Part shown: piece by piece, positions 34,643 to 45,990 of the stretch
How positions within the stretch are numbered: the first letter of the stretch is position 1
Layout of the letters: each line of letters starts with the position of its first letter
NCBI GenBank assembly: GCA_019915135.1
Contig: JAHLMK010000013.1
Coordinates: 992,001 to 1,056,000, forward strand
Direction of reading: 5' to 3'
From: Strobilurus pachycystidiatus
Lineage: Eukaryota > Basidiomycota > Agaricomycetes > Agaricales > Physalacriaceae
DNA: 64,000 bases
Translations under genes and position numbers: made by a program
Notes under the pieces: generated by a model
Databases searched by the model: none
What the model was told of the DNA's origin: nothing
The model's input: the letters and a program-made list of their open reading frames with translations, nothing else

Positions 34643-35077
34643 CTACCCACTTCTGAATAGGGAGAGGATGGACTTTTTCTTTTTCCCCTTCTCTTTCTTC
34701 CCTTTTAGTTCGTTTTTGAAAGACGGCGTAGAGCTCGATGCCTTGCGAACAGGTTCTGTAGCCAGGGCAGTCTGGGCTGAATTGCTGCTGTCGGAGGGAG
34801 AAGACCCGTCGGTCACCGGCGAAGGCTTCAGCGCCTTGACGGTAGGCATGCCTGCACCGCCAGTCCCGTATCTAGACTGTAGGTGGCTCAATGCGGCGGA
34901 GAAGTCTTTCTTCGGTGTGTTCAGTGGGGCAGATGAATCTACCGTGCTGGAGGACAATAGGGAAGCCCTCGAGGCGGAGGCGGATACGTTTGGTTGGGAA
35001 GTTTCGGGCATGGTTTGGTCGGCGAACACGTCAAGTGAGAAACCCTTTATATTTGTCTCTGGCCGCCTTGCCGGCAC
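34643..35077 (-). CDS. Small Ser-rich protein with basic C-terminus, unrecognised
   Basis: An open frame that can start at the ATG at 35011 (122 residues); the frame stays open to 35077 with a non-ATG codon. It has a serine- and alanine-rich first half, a conserved-looking centre (KKDFSAALSHLQSRYGTGGAGMP) and a strongly basic end (KGKKEKGKKKKSILSLFRSG). The central motif recalls short uncharacterised agaricomycete proteins. The polylysine tail could serve nuclear or membrane targeting; this is inference. The upstream end may lie on a separate exon. Confidence 0.5.
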   Translation of the reverse strand: MPARRPETNIKGFSLDVFADQTMPETSQPNVSASASRASLLSSSTVDSSAPLNTPKKDFSAALSHLQSRYGTGGAGMPTVKALKPSPVTDGSSPSDSSNSAQTALATEPVRKASSSTPSFKNELKGKKEKGKKKKSILSLFRSG

Positions 35078-35430
35078 CGCTGTTCGTTCCTCGTGGAGTC
35101 ACTACAGGTTAACGCTGTGATGCTCAAACCCGGAAAACATCTGGGATATGTCCTGAAGGGCGCTCTTTGTACATCGTGAGGAACCCCGCCGGGAACGATG
35201 ACTCAGGGACTGTTGACAGATAACTATCACTGAATGAGATGCGAAGAAGACGGCTGTACAGATAGTTGCCTTGAGTCATGTCCAGTGCACAGGTTACGCG
35301 TAATATAGTTCATAACGTTGCTAGTCTCCACAAGTCAATCAGGAAGAGACGAAGACCGGACCACCACAGCCTGATCAAGTATCAGACAGCTCCGATTCTT
35401 CCCCATCATCCGTAAAGAGTGTGAATGGAC
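35078..35430. other. Intergenic
   Basis: Between the small Ser-rich protein and the amidase; no further feature seen. Confidence 0.45.
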
Positions 35431-37577
35431 TTATGAACGAATATCATATCGACTCTTTTGGTGCACAAGCCATGCTGTCGAACTATCCATAACATCTACC
35501 AGCTGCGTTTTTGGTATCGCTGCTGGATCTGCTTTTCCGGCAAGACGCGTCTGTGTAGCCTGCTCGTACGCATACGCCATCCCAATCAGCTCAAACTCGG
35601 AGAATGCAGTCCCAAGAATGTACATCCCAAATGGGAGTCCAGGCGCTGGGTAGATGAGGCCCAGTCCGTCTCTATGTGTTGTGGTGGTGTGGTCCGGAAA
35701 GAAGCCAAATGGAACTATCATTGGAGACTGTCAAATGGATCCGAAGAGAAATATGAGCTAGTACTAACGTGCGACGGCTGGGTATCCGGCGATTGCTGTG
35801 AAAAGCCATGAGGAGACGTCAGGACACGTCCAGCCCGGTATGGAGCTCACCGGATGGTTGGGACGTGAATAGATTCTGAGGAAGGACCAGGGCATCTGGC
35901 TGGTGCGTCTCAAACACCTCATCAATTCCGTGGGTCCGCCCAAGGTGCAGCTTCTCGTCGAGGCACGCAAAGTAGGTCGCGTTGTAGCCGTTGGTTTCAT
36001 CGGCAGCGAAGAGACTATGTCAGGTCAGGAGTAAGATTCGATAGAGACAACTTATATGGAGGACCACGCACCCGGTCTGGTTGGAATGCGATTCTGGTAG
36101 TTCAAGCTCTGGATGGTCGGCATTGTACTGAATGATATCACTCAGGCTGTGTACTCCTGACTCGGTGAGACCCGAGAGGTAGTTGTTGATCCCTATCTAA
36201 TAGATCACTGTTGATATTGGATCTAACAAGGTCTGCTTCAAAGAATATTGCATACCTTGAACTCGATCCGGCCGGCACATCCCTCAGCCTGGCTCTCGCG
36301 CATCTGTTGGGCGGACGGTATATCAGCTGGGTCGACAATTGTCGCTCCAAGATTGCGCATGAGGACAAGTGCCTCTTCGAACACGTCAACGACGTACTCC
36401 CCATCAGGGAACAAACCCTCGTCGAAGAATACTTTGCGTGGGACGCCGATGCGCTTGCCTCGCAAAGCATCCTTTCGTAAAGCTTTAGTGTAGTCTGGGA
36501 CGACTGGAGGCTGTGCGAGGGTGTAGTTGTCCTTTGGGTCCATGCCTGCGATGATGGAGAGGACGATGGCGCCCTCTTCGACGGTACGCGTCATTGGACC
36601 GACCGTGTCTTGATGTGAGCTGATGGGTATCACTGTAAAGATCTGTCAGGCTCGCTGAAGTCGTGAGGAGGAAGACAGATTTAGAGCGCACCACCGGACC
36701 GACTAGTCAGACCCACAGTTGGCTTGATACCGACTAAATTATTGAGGCTGGACGGACACGTTATGCTCCCATCCGTTTCTGTTCCTAGTGCAAGTGTCGC
36801 CAGACCAATCGAGACTGCGACCCCGGAACCTGAAGAAGAGCCGCAGGGATCACCACCGGGGTAAAAGGCATTCGTCGTCTGGCCCCCGATGCCTGACCAG
36901 CTGACGGTTCCTCGTAGGCCGGCGAACTCCCCCATGTTGGTCTTACCCAACATGATCGCCCCCGCCTTTCGAAGTCTTCTGACCACCTCGGAATCGTCGG
37001 GAACGATAGAACCTAGAAGGCTGTATGATCCTGCTGTCGTGTTCATACCTAGAGTGAGGCCGTTTCAGATACACGTAAAGATTCTTGTCAGTGACAGTGT
37101 GTACCTTCGGACGCCATGGTCGCGATGTTGTCCTACACAAATGCGTGGGTAACGCGCTTCTCTTGGGGCAAGATTGGGGCAATACCTTTACGAGGATTGG
37201 TATGCCATGCAGAGCACCCCGTGCTCCTGAGTCATGTCGTTCTACGTCCAGGGCAGCAGCTTGGACCAAGGCGGACGGATTTATCTCCAGGACAGCGTGC
37301 AAGGCAGGACCGCGCAAGTTGACTTCCTCGATACGTGCCGAGTACGCCTCCCAACAGGCTCAGATAGGAGACGGGGTTGTCCAGAGATAATCTACCCTAC
37401 CTTGACGAGGTCGACACTAGTGAAACGCCCTGCATCGAGACCCGATTGTAATTCCCCGATAGATGCCTCATAGAGATCTGGAAGTTGGGAGCTGGGGATC
37501 AAGGGCTGCTGTATTGTCGCGCCAAATGTTGGCGATAGGTGTAACAGGCAGAAAACAAGCAGTTTGGAAAGCGGCAT
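35431..37577 (-). CDS. Secreted amidase-signature enzyme
   Basis: Nine exons (37577-37401, 37347-37186, 37132-37105, 37048-36695, 36632-36256, 36196-36072, 36014-35851, 35795-35769, 35714-35431) give 565 residues. A signal peptide (MPLSKLLVFCLLHLSPTFG) is followed by the amidase signature fold with its Ser-cis-Ser-Lys triad: the Lys in GIPILVKDNIAT, the cis-Ser in CGSSSGSGVAVS and the nucleophilic Ser in TETDGSITCPS. Later family landmarks are SHQDTVGPMTRTVEE and GYPAVALPFGFFPD. Such enzymes hydrolyse carboxamide bonds; fungal secreted members include many annotated only as amidase or glutamyl-tRNA amidotransferase-like. The substrate is unknown. Exon 3 is 28 nt and exon 8 is 27 nt. Confidence 0.9.
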
Positions 37578-37897
37578 CAGAGTTACGACGAAGACACGGA
37601 TGCATATCCGGCGGGACTTTTGCTATCACATTAGCAGAGCCACGAGTACCGATCATGTTATCAGGGACATTGGCCGATTTGAGAGCCTAAGCTGATGAAA
37701 ACTGAACCAGCGACGCTACGACGCGCTTACTCGTGTCAACCTAACACAATGTACGCGCCCATGGGGCCACGAGAGTAGGCGACCAACAGGTTGCGTGTCT
37801 TGGTATGAAGGAGGGTCATCGCGGCATCTTCCGAATGCATTACTTCAGCTCGTGTCCCTGGTTTGCTTTCTTGACCTCTGCCCATCACACCAGAATC

Positions 37898-38213
37898 CCT
37901 CGATGCCCCAAGACGCTCCGTGAGAAGCCGAGGGCGAGCCTTCTGGTAAGTTAACTGGGCTGCATGCAGCGACAATCTATCGGCGCTCGATGCATTCTTC
38001 GGAGTGCGGGCTTGCGCTTGCGCTGGCCTACAGTCATAGCGCGGCCGTACCAAGAAGAAACATGGACTGCTTAGCGCATCCTTGAGCCGCTCGAGTCGTC
38101 TGCTGATGCTCGTTCTGCTGGACCTCACCCCAGGCGCGGCTTCGCAGAGCGTACGAGGATGTCGGTGTACTGCATGGAACAATTTTTCGGGAACACTACT
38201 CTCTTTGTGAGAG
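37898..38213 (+). repeat. Dispersed degenerate repeat, short copy
   Basis: Starts with GATGCCCCAAGACGCTCC, continues with TATCGGCGCTCGATGCATTC, and ends with the hairpin block CAATTTTTCGGGAAC...CTCTTTGTGAGAG. Compared with 38550-39550 it lacks most of the middle. Confidence 0.5.
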
Positions 38214-38549
38214 TTTCTTTTGATGTACTTGGCCTCGACGCTACCCAACTAGCTGGTGCCGATATACTACCTTCTTTCGGTCTCTTTCTCTACTCTTGGT
38301 TCCAGCTCTTCTTTCAAGGTGCTTATAGCTGGCGACGTGTCTGTTTCGCGTACCTTCAGCACGGACTGTTATATCATTTTTTATATATCTTAACACAGAT
38401 CACCATCAAGACCTCTTTTCCAGCTCTATTCCTCACTGATTCGAGGCTTGAACAAGACTCGGAATTGGTACTTATCTGAGCCGTTGCCGCTTGCGCTCAC
38501 AAGTACAGGTCTGCCATTAACAGAGTCATTGTTACTTGTAGGCTAATGT

Positions 38550-39550
38550 CCCATGCCCAAAGACGCTCTGCGACGAGCAGAGGGCGGGCGCAGTGGCGTT
38601 GACACGTTCTGCGACACGGCGGGCGCGTTGTCCAAGAGCTATCGGCGCTCGACGTGTTCCTTGGAACGCGGGCGGTCTTTGCCGCTGCCATAGTCGTACG
38701 CCAGAACGCTGCCCCCTACGGCCACAAGACTGAAAAGCTCTTGTTATCGGAGACTGCCGACGTGATCCCAGGACGTGGATCGCGTCGAAGAATTGGCCAT
38801 GATGTGCCGTACGTCTTCGAAGCCACCCCCTTCGTTGCCTCTTTTCTGATCCTTTTCTTTTTCTTTCATCCAGACGTTCATTTTTGGATAAATTGCATCA
38901 ATACACTGTACGGGTATCACTCACTCTATCGCCTTCCCAATCTGACTATGCTTCTCGCAGGGGTGTTACCGCAGGGCGTCGGGCACTCGTCTTCCAGTAT
39001 CATTAACGTGTGTTCACACGGATACCGTGCAGGGCGCACGAGGCATGCATGGCGCATAGTGATTCGTGCAGGGCGCACAAGACCTCGCGCAGAGGTAGAC
39101 CCTGGTTATCGGGTCGCGAACGTTTAGTGAGTACTGTCTTTCATCTTTAACGCGTCCTGACTCCACTTTTTCTTTAGCCCCGCAAGGCGCGGGAAGCAAG
39201 CAAGGTTGCTTGGAGGCACTCCACCTCGAACCCTCGCGTAGGGACACAGTCAGGATCGACTGGGCCCGCAGTGTTACTGCAGAGGATATGCTGTATCTTC
39301 CGGGACAACAGGATGTTTGTCCCGCGGAGTTGAGCTGTCTACTGGGGAGTCTCTTCGTCGAGCACTCTCGCTGGGTTCGGCTTCGTGCCGTTCCGCCAGT
39401 ACGACGTTCACTCCGACTTTGGGAGGACTAGGCCTTAATTGACACCGGTCCTCTGGGTGGTCGTGTTGGCTATGCGTACGAGGCTCTTGGCGATTTGTTC
39501 GCAGTGTCGATGAACACAATTTTTGGAACTCTACTCTCCTCGTGAGAGCT
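38550..39550 (+). repeat. Dispersed degenerate repeat, long copy
   Basis: Starts with CATGCCCAAAGACGCTCTG, then TATCGGCGCTCGACGTG, GCTTGGAGGCACTCCACCTCG near 39207, TTGACACCGGTCC near 39438, GGTCGTGTTGGCTATGCG near 39459, and ends with CAATTTTTGGAAC...CTCCTCGTGAGAGC. The order matches the copy at 26980-27880. Confidence 0.6.
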
Positions 39551-39942
39551 CCCTTCCCTCGTGCTTTCGTAGCTTACAATTGTCAAGTACATTCCAAACA
39601 ATGAGATAATATATGCGTGCCCTTCTCTGCCGCCGGCAAGACGGGGCCAGATTTGATTTTCGATCGTTGTTCCGTCCAACTTCCGCCACACACAATATTT
39701 CCTTCCGCTGGCCGACTTCATACTGCCACAAAATGTGGCCTGCATTGCGGTACAGTATGTTTCAAATCTTTGCCACTCGTGTACTCTTTCTTCAGCCAGG
39801 TGCCCTGGGCTGTCTGTGTCCACCCTGAGTGACCCTCAATCGAGTTAGATGCGGGACGACATGTCATTGTCAGATTCTTCTCCACCTTGACAGTGAGATT
39901 TTACATAAATTGCGCGCAGCGCACCCTTGCCCTCTAACCATC

Positions 39943-41074
39943 ATGGCCAACCTTCACGCCCTTTTCTTCTCTACGCTCCTGCTCGTCGCCGCTTTTCTCT
40001 CCGCACAAGGAAGTTCCACTGTCGGCACCAATGCTTATCGCTTGGCTCATGGACTGACCCCGGCGCCTCCCAGGCGACGATTTGACCCCAGCGCGGTCAG
40101 CGAAGCCAGTACGCCGTCTTACTCTCGATCCTTCGCATGCATCATTGCTTACTGTCCGCCACTCGACTCTGGCAGAGCGCGGAATTCCATCTGGATCGGC
40201 TGGTTCTACGTACGTTGACCGTCCTTGCCACTGGATCTGTCCTGCTCACAAAGCCCAGGCAAATTGGCGTCGTCCGTATCGAACAAGCAGGCAGCGTTAT
40301 CGGGTATCTTTCGGGCGCCACGATCGTCAGCAGCATCTCCGACGCCGAGCCGATGCAGTTCATCCAGACGAATAGCTATACCTATCTTCAGGGCATGACT
40401 GTAAGCCTCCATCTCGTCGCATATCCTGCTCCAGAAACTGATGGCTTTCGCGAAGAATTACGGCTATCTTGGCGGAGCCGAACCCGCCCCTATATATACT
40501 CTTGGAAACAGTGTTTCTACAACAGCGTTTGTGCATTTCCATTACGTCCGTCTGCAATGAGCTTATGTCTCTCTCGAATGACAGTTACGCTAATCTGATT
40601 TACTCGTCGACATTGTGTGCGTCAATTTGCTATCTTGCATCACGATAGCTTTAGGCTAACGTCGATGATACCATTGGGAAGATAGTTCCCCGACTGTAGT
40701 GTACTCTGGAACAAGCTACTCACTCAACGAGTCAAAGATGGTGCGTGCGACATCTTAAGCATCACTCAGAGAGTCTCACGCGGTCTGTGCAGTTCGCTAT
40801 CAGCGCCACAGATGGCACCATAACATGCGGATGGCAGAATTCTGGCCCGTATCCTGTATACAGTGAGTACCGCGGTGTTGCGCCTATGAACGAGCCTTAC
40901 TCACGTCTATGCAGCGGTCACTCCCTTGTACACAGGAGAGGCGTTGATCTTTGCCTCGCCGTACTACAATGGCCTAACTGGACATGATTACCCCACTGTC
41001 GTGAGTCCTTCTGTCGTTACAGCATATCAGATGGTTTTAACGTCCTACAGACTCTTTATTTCGATACCCTGTGA
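39943..41074 (+). CDS. Secreted protein of unknown function
   Basis: Starts with a signal peptide (MANLHALFFSTLLLVAAFLSAQG) and NAYRLAHGLTPAPPRR, a lead-in I have seen in a widespread agaricomycete secreted family without known role. Well-supported exons are 39943-40108, 40176-40209, 40259-40400, then an exon opening at about 40433 (KLMAFAKNYGYLGGAEPAPIYTLGN), an exon to 40740 (SSPTVVYSGTSYSLNESKM), 40793-40862, 40915-41000 and 41051-41074. Conserved-looking segments are TQIGVVRIEQAGSVIGYLSG, FAISATDGTITCGWQNSGP and TGEALIFASPYYNG. The junction between the fourth and fifth exons is not settled. The last exon is a 24-nt stub, and a near copy of it follows 57 bases later. Confidence 0.6.
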
Positions 41075-41453
41075 TTTTCTCACCATTTATGACGATACTG
41101 TCCTTTAGACTCTCCATTTCGATACCCTGCGATTTACTTACCATTTGGGACAATATTCTCATTTAGAGGGATTAGATATAGAATACACGAACTTTGCATT
41201 ATCCCAAGAGAACGACTAAGTATACGACGATGTGAGCATGGGCTTGAGTGTTAGTGTACATATGTGGACTCTCAACTTAAATTTCAAGCCCACAGCCCGG
41301 CCTATGTTGACTTGACTGGCAGTGCAAGCTTCGCGGAGACTTCTGACATGCGATGAGCTGACGAGAAGCCAGACTAGAGTAGACTTGGGACACGTATGAT
41401 ACATCTACCTCTTTTCATTCCGTCTCCTCATTTTGTACATTGCTGTTGCCTTG
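41075..41453. other. Intergenic with a short tandem duplication
   Basis: 41108-41158 repeats 41051-41100 (ACTCTTTATTTCGATACCCT against ACTCTCCATTTCGATACCCT). Otherwise nothing is seen. Confidence 0.5.
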
Positions 41454-43776
41454 CTACAACGCAACGGTAATTGTATGTGCGCCACCCTCGACTGGAAACT
41501 TCCCAGCATTGACCGTCACATTCTTGCTATCAACCGTCACCGGATTGGATTCCAATCCGCTCGGAAGCCCAAACACGCCACTCGTTCCCGTCGGCGTATC
41601 GATATCCACCTGGAGACTATCCGTCCCCAACACCCACTTCACCCCAAACCACCCCAACGCCGTCCCAAACCCTCCCTCAGCATTCGGTACCCCGCCACCA
41701 ATGTGCGGCTGCACCGCCCAGGTCTTGCCCATGGGTGTCGTGACAGTGAGTCCGAGCACGTAGAACGTAAGAGCGGAAGTTGGGCCGGAAGACCAGCCGT
41801 GGGCATGTGAGGTGTATGCGGCGTCGTAGTTGTATCCGCGATATGAGCGATAACTAGGGACGGTTGACGGAAAGACTTTGAACAGATGATTGTGTGTACG
41901 TACGATAATGAACCATTGGCTGTGAACCCCTCGAGGAGGGTACTCTGCACGGAGAGGTTTGTGTATAGCATGTATCCCCACTCGCGATGAAGAAGGTCAA
42001 AAGCCCGCGCGTCCTGTCCCGCCTCGAAATGAGCCTGAAGCTACAAAGTCGATACTGTCAGTGGGAAGTGCAACTTCACGACAATACACACACACCTCCA
42101 GCCCCCCGATGAACGGCGAGATGGTATCTGGTAACTCCGGCGCGACCGCTCCCAGCTCATTCCAATTCGCCTCCAAGCCCTCGCTAACCCGCTTCTTCCA
42201 GCCCTCCTCCGCTGTCAAATTGTACAGCACCGCCATCGAGTTCGCGTCTTGCGGCATCAGCGTCGTCGTGATGTTGTCCCTATACATCCCCGCGCTCTCA
42301 ACCCAGAACGCGTTGTTAAAAGCGCTTTTGAGGGAAGTAGCGTTAGTTGACCAGGCAGCGGCGAGGGATGGGAGGGAAAGCGAGGTGGCGAGGTCCGAGG
42401 CGGTTGTGAGGACGCGATAGAGTAGGGCGTTGCCTTCGGCGTTGTGCCCCCCGCCGCCGAGGCGCGCCCAGTCGCGCAGGCCGGTGACGTTCATGAGCCC
42501 CGACGCGTCCACTTTGTTTTCGAGGAAGGCGACGGCGCGGGTGTAGTTCGTCCATACAGTCTCCAGCCAGTCTGTATCGCCTGAGTAGAGATAGTAGTTG
42601 TCTTTAAACCATAATCAAAATCAGCGATGCTTTCTCCACCCAGAAAGAAACGGAATACATACGAGTTCCAATGAGCGTCCACGCATGGTAAGTGTCTGAT
42701 CCCGTTTGGCTGAGTGGAGGTCCAGACTCTGGCAATGCCCCAGTTTTCGGATCAATGGCAGCGAACATTGTCGAGAGTGCGTTACGCGTCGGAATGAGAT
42801 CAAACGTCGACACAAACTGGGTCGGAACGGCGATACCCATATCTCCCGGCCAGACTGCGCGATCGCGTTTCGCACCATCCACGATGATAGGTCCGGCGAT
42901 GCCAAGTGTGGCGTTGTTGGCCCAATCTACACAGAGGCTCAATGCGTTGTATCCTCCGGAAGTAATTTGATATGACTAACGTCCTGCTGACTCGAATGGT
43001 ACTTGTCTTCCGGTGTTCAGTGGTACGGTGTTCGTCTGCACCGTATAAGCGCCAGCGTACCAAACTGCATCAACATAAGTAAGATGAAAGATATGATTCA
43101 CATTGGATGGACTGACTTTTTGTCAAGAAGTCTTCATCGTCATAGCCCGGATCACTCGCGTAGAAATATCCCTCATATGCCCTCAGGTCGTCGATGTGCG
43201 GCGCGAACGAGATCGCACAAGAGATGTTCGATATGCCGATATCTCCTCCAGCGGCAATGGTGAGGTAGCGAAACCCGCCTCTTAATGCATAGGCAGGCTG
43301 AACCCAATATCCAGGCTCGTTGGGAAGGGAGACGGAAAGTCGACCGTCATATGTTTCATTGATAGCCGGATACGTCGAGTCGTCTGAGAAGAGCGGACTG
43401 ACGAAGCTGGGCGACTCGGTGAACGCGAGCGAGATATTCGTTGGAGTATCGAAGTTCAAGGAGATGAGTCCTCCGACCTGACACGACGATATTTCAGCAC
43501 TGGCACTTGAAGTCCCCAGATAAGACTCACCTCGAGCCCAAAGTCTAACGCGATCCAAGACCCAGCGGATAGAGTCGCGCTCCCAAAATCCCCTCCAAGT
43601 AAATTCTCATCCGACGAGATTTCTCCGGAAGACCTGTACACCGCCGTGGGGTATACGGTTTTGGAGCTAGGCGCGTAGTTGAACGTGTCCCATGGTCCGC
43701 TGGGTGCTGCAGCGTGGACTACACCGGCGACACAGAAGAAGAAGATAGTACCGAGCATCGTTGGAGCCAGAACCAT
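41454..43776 (-). CDS. Secreted GH78-like alpha-L-rhamnosidase (six-hairpin glycosidase)
   Basis: Seven exons (43776-43531, 43477-43117, 43064-42981, 42926-42663, 42601-42096, 42040-41904, 41853-41454) give 665 residues. A signal peptide (MVLAPTMLGTIFFFCVAGVVHA) is followed by an N-terminal beta domain (SWIALDFGLEVGGLISLNF). The (alpha/alpha)6 catalytic domain contains the family hallmark KRDRAVWPGDMG, then THNYYLYSGDTDWLETVW, GLRDWARLGGGGHNAEGNALLY, SPFIGGLELQAHFEAGQ and YTSHAHGWSSGPTSAL, with a C-terminal beta domain at the end. GH78 enzymes release terminal rhamnose with inversion; acidic residues around the RDRxxWPGD segment are expected to be catalytic. It most likely acts outside the cell on pectin or plant glycosides. 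Exact specificity within the six-hairpin clan is inference. Confidence 0.85.
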
Positions 43777-45705
43777 GGTGACTGTGTTTATTATAACGGA
43801 GCGAGATGTCTGCTGACGGGGTGGGGTGTCAGAGGTTCTGATGTCGAAGATGTTGCATGGCCGCGATGTGGGTGAGAGGACGAGACGGTGGGACGCGTTG
43901 ACAGTCTGGGGTGGGTGCGCAGGTGGGCGACTAAGAAGGGCTCAACGACGAGCTATCCTTCGGAAAATTTAAACCAGGCGAGCGAGGGAAGGCAGTGGTG
44001 GACACTCCATCATCGCGGACCGACGACCCGGTGCGGAGGAGGCATGTGGTGTGGCGAACTATTTTTCGCGTGGATTCCGCCCTTCGTTGCATGAACACGA
44101 GGGCGCAGTTAGAAAGGAGCTGCGCCAAATAGGTGAGTAACGATCAGAGAAAAATTGGGAAAGGAAAGATAGTTGATTACTTACCTTTGTCAGTGTCGTG
44201 TTTCTTTTCGGCCATGCCCACGCTCATGAGGAAGTGGCACCGCATCAGATTCTGTGCCCATCGGTGAATCGCAACAAACGGCCCAGGGGAGGGAGCAAAA
44301 CCGAAACTGCGATGGTGGTGGTCGGAGGAGAAGAGCAAATTCGAATAGCAAAGGTTCCGAGGCTTACGTATCACATACCACTCGGACAGACTCGGACCCA
44401 CAAGTCTTACGGATAGATGGTTTTTTTCTTGGATGCTCGTCGAGTTCGGAATCTGAGCGCCGAAGTACATAGAAATTACAATAGATGGGTAGTCTGTACT
44501 TGATATATACCGAAAAGTAAGTTCGGCCGGAAAGAAAAGAGAGGGAACATTTCGGATGTACTGTAGTACGGATGGCGGTCACAGAGACACTCTCGCGAAG
44601 AGGGGAGAACACAAAAAATTGTCCATACTGCACATCAGTACCCTCGTGCGCCTTGCATAGCGACCGCGAGTGCCAATCAAGTCCTCGCAGAACGAGCAGC
44701 GTACTAGCCGACAACTCGAGCCGCTCCGAGACAACGGCTCGTTTGAAGCCGAGGTCAATGCCAACCGAGATTCTGAGAATCCCCAACTTGGAAAGGACCC
44801 ACACCCATGGTAGACTGTGGCGCCGACTGGCGCGTCATGCAAAGACTGTGGGCGAGCGCAAGCGCAAGCCTGCGTCCCGAAGAACGCGTCCGACGCCGAT
44901 GGGTCGTTGATGGCCGTATGCCATCCACCATTACGCTCGCCCTCTGCCTCCTAAAGGGCGTCTTGGAGCGTTGAGCTATGCTGGTGATGATGGTCAAAGG
45001 TAAAGAAAATCAACCTGGACCCAGGTCCGCCATTCAGGTCATCGTCCCGGTGTTTGCCGAGGTGGCTTTCTTGAATCTTCACTGTTCACAACCGTGACTA
45101 CTATGGTACTGGGAGTCCTCCCGCTACAACGTCGCGCCTAACGTTGATGGCGCTCTTATCGAATCATTCATCACTCATGCCAAGCTCAAGGGCTTATGAG
45201 AAGACGGAAGAAAAACAGCGAGTAAGCAAAATCCACGCCTTCATTTTCAACGTTGTACATTTCGGGTGGTTGCGATTGAGAGGCGGCCTAGAGCAATCTT
45301 GCTGCGAGGGTGGATATCCACTCATGAAGATGGCGCTGACCACGGCGCTTCAAGTTAGTGTCGATACTGGGTCCGAGACATCGATGGATGTCGAGGCCAT
45401 CAATGGGCCTCGACCTCGATGTGACCTCGGCTCGTAGCAGCACATGTGGTAGGGACGAACGGAGGTGAGAGCGAAGGAAGCGTGCAGCGTGCTCATGTGA
45501 GGGCGACGTGGCTAAGGGAGGAATGTGCTTTGGTCCGGTTTTGTGTGCATGAAGAATGGAATAAGGGATATAGCTCTAAGGAGCGTTGGTGGTGCCGAGA
45601 GAGAGATGATACAACAACATCTTCACTGCTCGTTGAGTCTGGTTTTGAGACTAGCGGACCGATGAAGTGATAAACCAATTAGAGTTGCGCATTGACCTCG
45701 GAGAT

Positions 45706-45736
<31 letters not shown>

Positions 45737-45990
45737 CATAATCGGCACGCTACGGCACGGACCTCCAACAAACCTCCATGTGTCAATCAACGGACCCTCT
45801 AGGATTGGCGGACGATGGAAATCGTATTGAATACAGTGGTAATTGGGTTTCAAGCTAATCCTTAGTCGGGTACGATAGGCGCTTACCATTGACAGGCGCC
45901 TACCCTAGTGATCTATCGCATTTTAGAATTGAGCACCCTCATGCGCCAGTCTCTTGATTTCCCTGCACGATTCTCTCCACTACTACACCC
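43777..45990. other. Long intergenic region
   Basis: No supported gene in 2.2 kb. The overlapping frames at 44364-44910 show no motif. An ATCA microsatellite lies at 45706-45735. Confidence 0.5.
45706..45735. repeat. (ATCA)n microsatellite
   Basis: About 7.5 perfect ATCA units. Confidence 0.95.

Larger units (their letters stand above)
37578..39942. other. Repeat-rich intergenic region
   Basis: Carries a truncated and a fuller copy of the dispersed repeat (37898-38213 and 38550-39550). No frame in it shows a recognisable domain. Confidence 0.5.
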
